Shown here in pieces: positions 43,471 to 51,488 of a stretch of DNA of 64,000 nucleotides (position 1 is the stretch's first letter; each line of letters opens with the position of its first letter). This stretch comes from Vulcanimicrobium alpinum (lineage in GTDB: Bacteria; Vulcanimicrobiota; Vulcanimicrobiia; Vulcanimicrobiales; Vulcanimicrobiaceae). The stretch covers positions 620,001 through 684,000 of the forward strand of contig NZ_AP025523.1 of the NCBI RefSeq assembly GCF_027923555.1. The letters run 5' to 3'. The notes under the pieces were generated by a model. The model made no database searches and was not told the DNA's origin. It saw nothing but the letters and a program-made list of their open reading frames with translations. Made by a program: the position numbers and the translations under genes.

Positions 43471-43938
43471 TCAGCCAGCCGCTTCGGTTTGCGGGCGCGT
43501 GCGCACGATCGCGATCCAGTTCTCGATGATCATCACCGTTTCGTCGCGTTGATTGCGCACCTCAAGTTCGAACGTGAGCGTCCCGCGGTCGGGCTTCGTC
43601 TGCGATCGCTCGACGTTGGTGACGCGCGCGCGGACGCGCAGCGTTTCGTCCGGACGCACCGGGAGTTTCCAGCGGATCGGCCCCAGACCCGGCGAACCGA
43701 GGCTGGTTTCTCCGTCGATGAAGCGATCGACCAGCACGCGCATCGCCATCGCCGCGGTGTGCCAGCCGCTCGCGATCAAACCGCCGTACGGCCACGTTTT
43801 CGCGATCTCCGGATCGACGTGAAACGGCTGCGGATCGTAACGTTTCGCGAAGGCGACGATCTCCTCGGCGCTCACCTGCACCGTACCCACCTCGGCGACG
43901 TCGCCGGGCGCGTAATCCTCGAGATACCTGCGCACCAT
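43471..43938 (-). CDS. MaoC-like dehydratase domain protein
   Basis: A hot-dog-fold protein of 155 residues. The catalytic block FAKRYDPQPFHVDPEIAKTWPYGGLIASGWHT contains the Asp/His pair of R-hydratases (quoted in part only: YDPQPFHVDPE). The DETLRVRARVTNVERS strand and the C-terminal core fit MaoC domain proteins, which hydrate enoyl-CoA. A single hot-dog domain usually dimerises. The start is ATG 43938. It is divergent from the Ycf45-like gene. Confidence 0.85.
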   Translation of the reverse strand: MVRRYLEDYAPGDVAEVGTVQVSAEEIVAFAKRYDPQPFHVDPEIAKTWPYGGLIASGWHTAAMAMRVLVDRFIDGETSLGSPGLGPIRWKLPVRPDETLRVRARVTNVERSQTKPDRGTLTFELEVRNQRDETVMIIENWIAIVRTRPQTEAAG

Positions 43939-44172
43939 GCGGGCACCTTCGCCGTTCCGGCGCACCGCCTCTGCGCGGGCGCATATCGGCCGGCGGCGCG
44001 GATTCCTTAGGGCCGAGCGACCGAAACGAACGGGCTCCGTTTGGGTATCTGGAGCGACAGATGCTCCAGGTATCAAAACGCGCGGGGCGGAAGATGCTTT
44101 TCCGTCGCGCCTCCTCGGCGACGGGGACCGCGACGGACAATCGATATCGACAGACGTCGACGAGGAGACACG

Positions 44173-45756
44173 TTGGCCGTTAACGCCGAGTCCTTCGTGC
44201 CGAACTGGGAGCTGACGCAGCTCCTGGACATCTTCCCCCTCCCGCTTCGCCAAGCGCTCGTCCGTCTTCCGAATCTCGAACGCGTCATCGAAGTCGTGCT
44301 CGATCTGGGCCGCCCGCCCGAGGCACGTTTCGAGGACGACTTCGTGTTTCTCGGGGACACCGCGGTCACCGCGGAAGACATCGCGCACGTCACCGCACGC
44401 TTGTCGCCTTTCGGCGGCGACAACCGTGCCGGGATCGAACAAACGCTGCATCGCATCAGCGCGATCCGCAACCGCACCGGCCGCATCGTCGGCCTCACGT
44501 GCCGCGTCGGGCGCGCCGTCTACGGGACGATCGACATCGTCCTCGACGTGATCCGCAGCGGGAAATCGATCTGCCTCTTGGGCCGGCCCGGTGTCGGCAA
44601 AACGACGATGCTGCGCGAATGTGCGCGCGTGCTCGCGGAAGACCGCAAGCGCGTCGTCATCGTCGATACGTCGAACGAGATTGCCGGCGACGGCGACGTG
44701 CCGCATCCGGGCATCGGCCACTCGCGGCGGATGCCCGTCCCCGATCCGCACCTTCAGCACAACGTGATGATCGAGGCGGTCGAGAATCACATGCCGCAGG
44801 TGATCGTGATCGACGAGATCGGGACCGAAGCGGAGGCGTTCGCGGCGCGCACGATCGCGGAGCGCGGCGTGCAATTGATCGGCACGGCGCACGGGCAGAC
44901 GCTCGAGAACCTGCTGATGAATCCGACGCTCTCGGATCTGCTCGGCGGGATCAGCGCCGTCACGCTCTCCGACGAAGAAGCGCGCCGCCGCGGCACGCGC
45001 AAGACGGTGCTCGAACGCAAACAGCCGCCGACGTTCGACGTCGTCGTCGAGATACAGGACCGCGACCGGCTCGCGATCCATCTCAACGTCGGCGACGTGG
45101 TCGACGCGCTCCTGCGCGGCTACTCTCCGCAGCCGGAGGTGCGCCAGCGCACGCAGGGCGGAGCGATCGACATCATCCAGCAGGCGAATCCCGAAGCAGT
45201 CCCCTCGGAGAAAGTCCGGCCGCTCACGCAGCAGCCGCGCGACGACGACATGGCGCTCTTCGGCGCGGCCGGCGAATCGGTGCCAGACGACGCCAAGCCG
45301 CTGATGATCTTCCCGTACGGCGTGTCGCGCAACAAGATCGAACGGGCCGTGCACAACCTGCGCGTGCACGCGTCGATCGCGCGGAAGTGGGACGATGCCG
45401 ACGTCGTGCTCACGCTCAAGACGCTGGAACGCAAGGAGTCCGACCGGCTCAAGCAGATCGCCACCGAGAACGTCCCGATCTACTCAATCAAGACCAACAC
45501 GACGACGCAGATCCAGAGCGCGCTCAAGGACGTGTTCAACCTTCCGTCGCTCGACGTCGAGGAGATCGCGATGCGCGAAGCCGAGGAGGCCGTGTATCAA
45601 GTACTCCTCGACAGCCGGGCGATCGAGTTGACGCCGCAGACGTCGTACATCCGGCGCATGCAGCACCAGCTCGCGGAGCGCTATCGCCTGCAGTCCCGCT
45701 CCACCGGCCTCGAGCCGAACCGGCGCGTACGGATCTTCAAGGGGCCCGACCTCTAA
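44173..45756 (+). CDS. Ycf45/SpoIIIAA-like ATPase, R3H-type nucleic-acid binding protein
   Basis: 527 residues from TTG 44173, with a good GAGGAGA ribosome site. The central AAA+/RecA-type ATPase has Walker A GRPGVGKTTMLRE and Walker B VIVIDEIGTEAEAF. The C-terminal 150 residues include VHNLRVHASIARKWDDADVV and a basic end (LAERYRLQSRSTG). This layout is known from plastid Ycf45 and cyanobacterial homologues, annotated as R3H nucleic-acid-binding proteins of unknown role. No membrane segment is present. Confidence 0.82.
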   Translation: MAVNAESFVPNWELTQLLDIFPLPLRQALVRLPNLERVIEVVLDLGRPPEARFEDDFVFLGDTAVTAEDIAHVTARLSPFGGDNRAGIEQTLHRISAIRNRTGRIVGLTCRVGRAVYGTIDIVLDVIRSGKSICLLGRPGVGKTTMLRECARVLAEDRKRVVIVDTSNEIAGDGDVPHPGIGHSRRMPVPDPHLQHNVMIEAVENHMPQVIVIDEIGTEAEAFAARTIAERGVQLIGTAHGQTLENLLMNPTLSDLLGGISAVTLSDEEARRRGTRKTVLERKQPPTFDVVVEIQDRDRLAIHLNVGDVVDALLRGYSPQPEVRQRTQGGAIDIIQQANPEAVPSEKVRPLTQQPRDDDMALFGAAGESVPDDAKPLMIFPYGVSRNKIERAVHNLRVHASIARKWDDADVVLTLKTLERKESDRLKQIATENVPIYSIKTNTTTQIQSALKDVFNLPSLDVEEIAMREAEEAVYQVLLDSRAIELTPQTSYIRRMQHQLAERYRLQSRSTGLEPNRRVRIFKGPDL

Positions 45757-45868
45757 CCCGGCGGCGCCGCCGCCTTGCAGAAGGCCCTCGCTCATACGTC
45801 GTGCGGGGGCCTTCACGTTCGCGCCGCGTCGCGATGGCCCGGACGCTCCGGCCGCGAAGTCCCGGCGA

Positions 45869-46483
45869 GTGCTCGTCACCTTCGAAGGGATCGAAGCCGC
45901 GGGGAAGTCGACCCTGATCGCGGCGCTCGTCGGCGTTTTGAACGGCCGCGGCGAGAGCGTGCTCGTCACCAAGGAGCCCGGCGGGACGCCGCTGGGCGAG
46001 GCGCTGCGCGGGGTGTTCCTCGATCCGTCGCTGCGGATCGATCCCGTCGCCGAGGCGATGCTGCTCAACGCGTCGCGCGCCCAGCTCGTCGCCGACGTGA
46101 TCGTCCCCGCGCTGCGACGCGGCGAAGCGGTGCTGTGCGACCGCTTCTTCGATTCCACCATCGCATACCAAGGCTACGGGCGCGAGCTCGACGTCGAGCA
46201 GCTGCTGGAATTGTGCCTGGCGGCGACGCAGCGCATCGCACCCGACCTCACGTTTCTGGTCGACATCCCGGTGGAGGTCTCGGCCGAGCGCGTCCGCGCG
46301 CGCGGCGGCGCCGACCGGCTCGAACGCGAGGACGCGCTCTTTCACGCCCGCGTTCACGCCGGCTACCATCAACTCGCGCGCCGGTTTCCGCAGCGTTACG
46401 TCGTGCTCGACGGGACGCTTGCGCCGCAGACGCTCGCGGCGGAAGCGCTCGCGGTGCTCGACCGGCGGCGGGTCGTGTCGTGA
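45869..46483 (+). CDS. tmk: Thymidylate kinase
   Basis: A 204-residue dTMP kinase from GTG 45869. The P-loop FEGIEAAGKSTL (about residues 5-16), the TKEPGGTPLGEALR block, the DRFFDSTIAYQGYGRELD motif and the LID-type RARGGADRLERED segment are present. It phosphorylates dTMP to dTDP for DNA synthesis. The last bases overlap the holB start, a common tmk-holB arrangement. Confidence 0.94.
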   Translation: MLVTFEGIEAAGKSTLIAALVGVLNGRGESVLVTKEPGGTPLGEALRGVFLDPSLRIDPVAEAMLLNASRAQLVADVIVPALRRGEAVLCDRFFDSTIAYQGYGRELDVEQLLELCLAATQRIAPDLTFLVDIPVEVSAERVRARGGADRLEREDALFHARVHAGYHQLARRFPQRYVVLDGTLAPQTLAAEALAVLDRRRVVS

Positions 46484-47496
46484 TCGACGGTCGATTCGAA
46501 GTTGTCGGTGCCGCCGCGCCGCGTGCGTTCTTCGAGCACCTCACCGCGGCGACGCTCTCGCACGGCTATCTGTTCACCGGACCGCACGGCGTCGGCAAGA
46601 AGACGTTTGCGCGCGAGGTCGGACGTTCGCTGCTGTGCGTGACGCCGAAGAAGACGCTGCTCGGCTGGTGCGGACACTGCAGCGGGTGCACGCACGTCGC
46701 GGCCGGGACGCACCCCGATTTCTACTATGCGGAAGGTCAGGTGAAGATCGGCGATCGCGACGGCAGCGGCTTTCACGAGACGGAAGAAGCGACGGCGCGC
46801 GATCTGGTCCGTCAGCTCTCGATGCATTCGTACGCCGGCGGCCGGCGCGTGTTCATCATCGGCGACGCTGACTTCACGCGCGAGGCCGCGAACGCGCTGC
46901 TGAAGTTCTTCGAGGAGCCGCCGGCCGACGTACTGCTGATCGTCACGACCGCGGCGACCGGACGGATTCTGCCGACGATCCGCTCGCGGCTGGTCGAGGT
47001 CACCTTCCCGCTGCTCGCGGAGGGCGAGGTCCGCGCGGTGCTCCTCGCGCGCGGGACCGATCCCGACGAGGCGGCGCGCACCGCGGCGATCGCGCAGGGA
47101 CGCGCGACCCGCGCCATAGGGCTCCTCGAGGACGGCGAAGGCGTCGCGCGCGACGCCGTGGTGGAGTGGTTCTTCGCGGCGGTCGATGGACGCGAAGCCG
47201 ATGCGAGCGGCTGGGCGACGCGTCCGACGCTCGAGGAGGGGCTCGAAACGGTGAAGACGCTGACCCGCGATTGGATCGCGCTCGGCGTCGGCGAAGGAGC
47301 GCCGCTCTTAGCGGCGGATCAGCGCGCGCGGCTGGCGGCGCTGCCGGGGCGCGAACCGGCGGCGTTCGCGCGGATGCTGGCGTCGCTGGGCGATGCCGAG
47401 CGGATCGCGCGCACGAACGTCACCCCCGCGCTCGTCGCCGACCTGGTGCGGATGGCGCTCGCACCGGCGCCGCCGCGCACTACCAACGGCGCGTGA
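46480..47496 (+). CDS. holB: DNA polymerase III subunit delta'
   Basis: 338 residues from GTG 46480, overlapping tmk. The clamp-loader AAA+ features are HGYLFTGPHGVGKKTFARE, the four-cysteine zinc module around WCGHCSGCTHVA, and NALLKFFEEPPADVLLIVTT with IRSRL (arginine finger). The degenerate P-loop fits the delta' subunit rather than gamma/tau. The C-terminus overlaps the converging gene by 17 bp. Confidence 0.9.
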   Translation: MIDGRFEVVGAAAPRAFFEHLTAATLSHGYLFTGPHGVGKKTFAREVGRSLLCVTPKKTLLGWCGHCSGCTHVAAGTHPDFYYAEGQVKIGDRDGSGFHETEEATARDLVRQLSMHSYAGGRRVFIIGDADFTREAANALLKFFEEPPADVLLIVTTAATGRILPTIRSRLVEVTFPLLAEGEVRAVLLARGTDPDEAARTAAIAQGRATRAIGLLEDGEGVARDAVVEWFFAAVDGREADASGWATRPTLEEGLETVKTLTRDWIALGVGEGAPLLAADQRARLAALPGREPAAFARMLASLGDAERIARTNVTPALVADLVRMALAPAPPRTTNGA

Positions 47497-48238
47497 ACGA
47501 GGCGTCGGTATACGTCTTCGTCAGCACCAGTGCGACGTAGCCGTACGCGATCGCCGAGAGCAGCGCGTAGAGCAGCGAGACGGAGAGGGTCGCATAGCCC
47601 GCGACGTACGGCACCAGCCACGCCACCAGCAGCGAGTCGACGAGCGGAACGACGTAGTACACCAGCACGAGCGAGACGATCACCGCGATCGCGGCGCTCG
47701 GGAAGTTCGCGCGTACGCGGTCGACCGAGACCTGCAGCGCCGCGCCGCCGGGGACCCCGCCGACCGCGGCGGCGGGGATCGCCCACAGCAGAAACAGCGC
47801 GATCGCGGCCTGGAGCACCAGCGCGATCAGCGCGCCCAGAATCGTCGCGACGTACTGTCCGAGACTGATCACCAACCCGACGCCGAGCGCGGCGAAGAGG
47901 ATGTCGCCGCCGCGGCGCTGCGTCTCGCTCCAACCCCGGTCGAAGGACGCGCGCCCGTGCCGCCACGCATCGTCGGCGATCACGCACGCCGCGCCGAGCC
48001 CGAAGAGCTGCAGCAGAAACAGGATCAGGCTCGCGATCCCCATCGTCGGCGCGGAGAACGGCGTCATCCCGCCCGAGAACAGCATCCCGGCCAAAACCCC
48101 GATTACCGCCATCAGCAGCGGGATCACGATGATCGACGGGTTGCGAGCGAGCAGCGGAACCGCGCGCAGGTAGAGACCCAGGTCGACACCCGGCAGCGGC
48201 GCCCGCTTCACGTCAGGCTGCGCGCTACCCGCGCGCAC
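47480..48238 (-). CDS. Polytopic membrane protein of unknown function
   Basis: 252 residues with about six hydrophobic segments (for example IIVIPLLMAVIGVLAGMLF, ILFLLQLFGLGAACVI and AAIAVIVSLVLVYYVVPLV). A DUF-like pattern GWSETQRRGGDILFAAL lies in a cytoplasmic loop. It resembles small integral membrane proteins annotated as DUF6159-like, but I cannot confirm that. The coding ends of this gene and holB overlap. Its start overlaps the end of mtnP, so it may be co-transcribed after it. Confidence 0.68.
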   Translation of the reverse strand: MRAGSAQPDVKRAPLPGVDLGLYLRAVPLLARNPSIIVIPLLMAVIGVLAGMLFSGGMTPFSAPTMGIASLILFLLQLFGLGAACVIADDAWRHGRASFDRGWSETQRRGGDILFAALGVGLVISLGQYVATILGALIALVLQAAIALFLLWAIPAAAVGGVPGGAALQVSVDRVRANFPSAAIAVIVSLVLVYYVVPLVDSLLVAWLVPYVAGYATLSVSLLYALLSAIAYGYVALVLTKTYTDASFTRRW

Positions 48239-49025
48239 CGGCGAGCGCGCTGCCGCAGGTGCAGGTGCGCTCCGCCGGGATCGCCGCGATGATCTTGAAG
48301 ATGCCGTTCTTCACGCGCTCGTTGTTGCTCGCGAAGACCTTCATCACTTCAGCGTGCGAGACCGGTTCGATCCCTTCGAGACCGACGTCGTAGTCGGTGA
48401 TCAGCGAGATGTTCACGTAGCACATCTCGAGTTCGCGCGCGAGATACGACTCGGGATAGTTGGTCATGTTGATGACTTCCCAGCCGTGCGAGGCGAACCA
48501 CTTCGACTCGGCGCGCGTCGAGAAGCGCGGCCCTTGAATGACGACGATCGTGCCGTGGTCGTGCGTGTCGATGTCGAGCGAGCGCAGCGCGTCGACCGCG
48601 ATCGGGCGCAGCTGCGCGCAGTAGGGATCGGCGAACGAAACGTGCGTAGTCACCGGGCCGTCGTAGAACGTATCCTTGCGGCCGCTGGTGCGGTCGACGA
48701 TCTGATCGGCGACGACCATCGAACCCGGCTTGACCTCGGGCTGCAGCGAGCCGCACGCGGTGGGGCCGATGATGCGCGTGACCCCCAGCGCCTTCATCGC
48801 CCACGCGTTGGCGCGATAATTGATCGACTGCGGAGGATAGCGGTGGTCCTTGCCGTGCCGCGGTAAGAACGCGACCTTCTTGCCGGCGATCTCGCCGAGC
48901 GCGATCTTGTCGCTCGGCATGCCGTAGGGGGTTTCGATCCAGACCTCGCGCGGGTTCTCGATGAGCGAATAAAAACCCGAGCCGCCGTAGACGCCGATCT
49001 CGGCGCGCTCTTTCGTCGTTTCCAT
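48225..49025 (-). CDS. mtnP: S-methyl-5'-thioadenosine phosphorylase
   Basis: 266 residues from ATG 49025. Purine nucleoside phosphorylase family II features: GVYGGSGFYSLI, FLPRHGKDHRYPP, GPTACGSLQPEVKPG, VVIQGPRFSTRAESKW, and NMTNYPESYLARE, whose Thr-Asn-Tyr context is closer to MTAP than to inosine phosphorylase. It salvages methylthioadenosine from polyamine synthesis. A frame extension to 49187 was not used because it runs into the promoter of the TetR gene. Confidence 0.9.
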   Translation of the reverse strand: METTKERAEIGVYGGSGFYSLIENPREVWIETPYGMPSDKIALGEIAGKKVAFLPRHGKDHRYPPQSINYRANAWAMKALGVTRIIGPTACGSLQPEVKPGSMVVADQIVDRTSGRKDTFYDGPVTTHVSFADPYCAQLRPIAVDALRSLDIDTHDHGTIVVIQGPRFSTRAESKWFASHGWEVINMTNYPESYLARELEMCYVNISLITDYDVGLEGIEPVSHAEVMKVFASNNERVKNGIFKIIAAIPAERTCTCGSALAGARG

Positions 49026-49098
49026 GCCGTCGCTCAGATAGGACGCGCGCGGCGAAATCCCCGCCCGCCTGCGCGCGCCGGTCGGACGCCCGTGGGTG

Positions 49099-49143
49099 TT
49101 GACGGCGCGGCGGCGCATTCGTATTATACCGACTAGTCGGTAT
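49099..49143 (+). promoter_or_regulatory. Promoter and palindromic operator of the TetR gene
   Basis: TTGACG (49099-49104) and TATTAT (49122-49127) are exactly 17 bp apart. A perfect 18-bp palindrome ATACCGACTAGTCGGTAT (49126-49143) overlaps the end of the -10 and the ATG. This is a classic autorepressor arrangement: TetR bound here would block polymerase. The expected start site lies inside the palindrome, so the transcript should be nearly leaderless. Confidence 0.8.
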
Positions 49144-49768
49144 GAAAAAAGCACTCGAGAAGCCGCCGCGCGCGAACGCCAAGACAAAACTCCTCGATGC
49201 CGCCCTCACGGTGATCCGCGCAAAGGGGTACGGCGCCGCGACGGTCGACGAGATCTGCCGACTGGCGGGCGTCAGCAAGGGCAGCTTCTTCCATCACTTC
49301 GCCGACAAAGAAGCGCTTGCGATCGCCGCCGCCGAGCATTTCTCCGATCGCGCCGACGCGCTGTTCGGCGCCGCGCCGTATCAGGACGACGCCGATCCGC
49401 GCCGGCGCGTCCTCGCCTACGTCGATTTGCGCGCCGCGCTGCTGCGCGGAGATTTCGCCGACTTCACCTGTCTGCTCGGCACGATGGTGCAGGAGACGTA
49501 CGCGACGCACCCGGCGATCCGCGAGGCCTGCGACGTGCACATCCGCCGCCATGCCGGCGACGTCGCGGAGGACCTCGCCGCCGCGCGCGATGCCTACGCG
49601 CCCGATGCGACGTGGGATGCGCAGAGCATGGCGCTGTTCACGCAGGCGGTGATTCAAGGCGCGTACGTGCTGGCGAAGGCACACGCCGATCCGGACGTCG
49701 CGGCCGACTGCATCGCGCACTTGCGCCGCTATCTCGAGACCCAACTGGGCGACGAACGCCCCACCTGA
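49142..49768 (+). CDS. TetR-family transcriptional regulator
   Basis: 208 residues. The N-terminal helix-turn-helix (TKLLDAALTVIRAKGYGAATV, CRLAGVSKGSFFHHFADKE) is typical. The C-terminal ligand domain has TetR_C-like features (FTCLLGTMVQETYATHPAI), similar to AcrR/YcdC-type regulators of electrophile or drug response. The palindrome overlapping its start is the likely operator. It is followed after 13 bp by a VOC-family gene now broken by IS elements, which was probably its target. Confidence 0.9.
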   Translation: MKKALEKPPRANAKTKLLDAALTVIRAKGYGAATVDEICRLAGVSKGSFFHHFADKEALAIAAAEHFSDRADALFGAAPYQDDADPRRRVLAYVDLRAALLRGDFADFTCLLGTMVQETYATHPAIREACDVHIRRHAGDVAEDLAAARDAYAPDATWDAQSMALFTQAVIQGAYVLAKAHADPDVAADCIAHLRRYLETQLGDERPT

Positions 49769-49937
49769 CGGAGGGACAGTCATGCAGATGCGACCCAACC
49801 TGAACTTCGCCGGCTATGCGAGCGACGTGCTCGCGCACTATCACGCTGCGTTCGGCAGCGATCTCGAAATCATCCGTTTCGCCGGCTCGCCCGCGGCTGA
49901 GCACGTGCCGGCCGACTGGGGCGAGAGGATCCTCTAC

Positions 49938-51254
49938 CAGCCCCGTGAAAAAATCGGCGCGTGGTTCGCGAACTGCCCGTTCAGCACGGTTTTCGGGAGG
50001 TCGGCGGACCCCTCGAAGCCCGTTGCCGAGCGGTTCATCTCGAAAACGCCCCTCGGGTCAGCATCACTTCGCATCATGTCGCGGCCCTCAGATTGCGTAT
50101 CCTGATCAAGTTGTACGCCGCGGCCGTCCAGCGCACAATGTCGCCGACCAGATCAAGCCCGCGGAAATGCACCTTGCGCAATCGGCCGATCGTCTTGCCC
50201 CACCCGAAGCTCTCCTCGATCAACTTGCGCCTGCGTTGACTCACCGTGTAGCCCGGATGGCGGACGGTTCGGCGGTCGATCGCGCTGCGGCGACGGGTCG
50301 TATTTTGAGCAACGTGCGGCGTCACGTTGAGCGCTCGCAACGCCTCGACAAAGTCTTTGGTATCGTACGCCTTGTCGGCACCGAGCGTGATTCGGTTGCT
50401 TCCGCTGACCCCGCGAATCAATTCCAGCGCTGCTTCGCGTTCGGCGATCCCGGTCGCGCGAGTGGTCTTCACGCCGACTATCAAGCCGTTGCGATTCTCC
50501 ATCAGAGCATGTCCGAGATAGCCGAGAATCGCCGGCGCGCCGCTGCTCTTGCGGTACAACCGCGCGTCCGGATCGGTACTCGAGACGTGCGTCTCGTTGC
50601 TGCGCGGCCGGCCACGAAAGTTCACGCCCTCGTTGCGACCGCCGCTCGAGGTCGGCGGTTCGTCGTCCGACTTGGGCCGAAAGCTCTTGTGGCTGGCCCA
50701 CGCCTCGATTAGCGTCCCATCGACGGTGAAATGCTCGTTCGAGAGCAGTTCGTCGGCACGCGCCCGCTCGACCACGGCGGCGAAGAACCGCTCGGAGATT
50801 TCGCCATTCAAGAACCGATCGCGGTTCTTGCTGAACGTCGAGGGGTCCCAGATCTTGTCGTCCATGCTCAAGCCCACGAACCAACGAAAGAGCAAATTGT
50901 AACGCAACTGCTCCAGCAGCATCGGCTCGCTGCGGATCGAGTAGAACATTTGCAACAGCAAGGCTCGCAGCAGCTTCTCCGGCGCGATCGATGGCCGGCC
51001 CCGTCGGGAGTAGAGCTTGGAAAACTCCGGCGAGAGTTCGCGCAGAATTTCGTTGACCATCACGCGCATCGGGCGCAACGGATGATCGCCGGGCACGGTG
51101 TCTTCCGGCTGCAACGTCGTCCAAACGGATGCACGCTGCTCATCATGAGTCCGCATCGGCCGCAACCTCACCAAGGTATGAGGAGACTTGCTCTTATAAT
51201 ACGCGAAAAACGCCGTCACGCCAACATCAACTCGGCCGATTTTTCATCGGCCTG
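49938..51254 (-). mobile_element. IS5-family insertion sequence, copy 2
   Basis: 1317 bp with the same inverted ends as copy 1 and a perfect CTAC target duplication (49934-49937 and 51255-51258). It is inserted inside the VOC-family gene. The copies differ by only a few bases. Confidence 0.92.
50074..51156 (-). CDS. IS5-family transposase, copy 2
   Basis: A 360-residue DDE transposase from ATG 51156, identical in protein sequence to the copy at 41202-42284. The active-site motifs VDGTLIEAW, GADKAYDTKDF and EESFGWGK are intact, so the element is probably capable of transposition and may have supplied transposase for the other copies. Confidence 0.93.
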   Translation of the reverse strand: MRTHDEQRASVWTTLQPEDTVPGDHPLRPMRVMVNEILRELSPEFSKLYSRRGRPSIAPEKLLRALLLQMFYSIRSEPMLLEQLRYNLLFRWFVGLSMDDKIWDPSTFSKNRDRFLNGEISERFFAAVVERARADELLSNEHFTVDGTLIEAWASHKSFRPKSDDEPPTSSGGRNEGVNFRGRPRSNETHVSSTDPDARLYRKSSGAPAILGYLGHALMENRNGLIVGVKTTRATGIAEREAALELIRGVSGSNRITLGADKAYDTKDFVEALRALNVTPHVAQNTTRRRSAIDRRTVRHPGYTVSQRRRKLIEESFGWGKTIGRLRKVHFRGLDLVGDIVRWTAAAYNLIRIRNLRAAT

Positions 51255-51258
51255 CTAC

Positions 51259-51488
51259 GGACGTCTGCGCACGCCATACGGTGAGATCGACGGAGGAGCA
51301 ACCGAGAGCACATGTACCTCGCCGAAGTATTCGCCGCTCCTATTTAAATGTTGTAGAGGCGGATTGTTACCGCTCGCTAGAGCATGTAGCCGATGTCGGA
51401 CGAGAAAGTCGGATACGTAAAAATCATGCTGCGGAGCTTTGTCGCGGAGAGCCCGAGCTGAATGCTCATGGCGAACACATTGAAGTCA
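51259..51488. other. 230-bp stretch of unknown origin between two IS elements
   Basis: The first 34 bp continue the disrupted VOC-family gene. The remainder has lower GC than the surroundings (for example CTATTTAAATGTTGTAG near 51341) and no convincing reading frame. It looks like the residue of a lost mobile element or deletion joint. Nothing functional is recognised. Confidence 0.4.

Larger units (their letters stand above)
49782..51292 (+). pseudogene. PhnB/VOC-family protein gene, disrupted by an IS5-family element and truncated
   Basis: The first 52 codons (MQMRPNLNFAGYASDVLAHY, FGSDLEIIRFAGSP) match PhnB-like glyoxalase-fold proteins. IS5 copy 2 is inserted at codons for Leu-Tyr. After the element the frame resumes with YGRLRTPYGEID (to about 51292), as expected for the family. 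The sequence then diverges, so the C-terminal half was lost in a further rearrangement. A GGAGGG ribosome site precedes ATG 49782. Confidence 0.7.

Noticed and set aside
49026-49187. N-terminal extension of mtnP
   Set aside because: The extension is Arg-rich without homology and lies across the TetR promoter and operator; ATG 49025 gives the normal family start.
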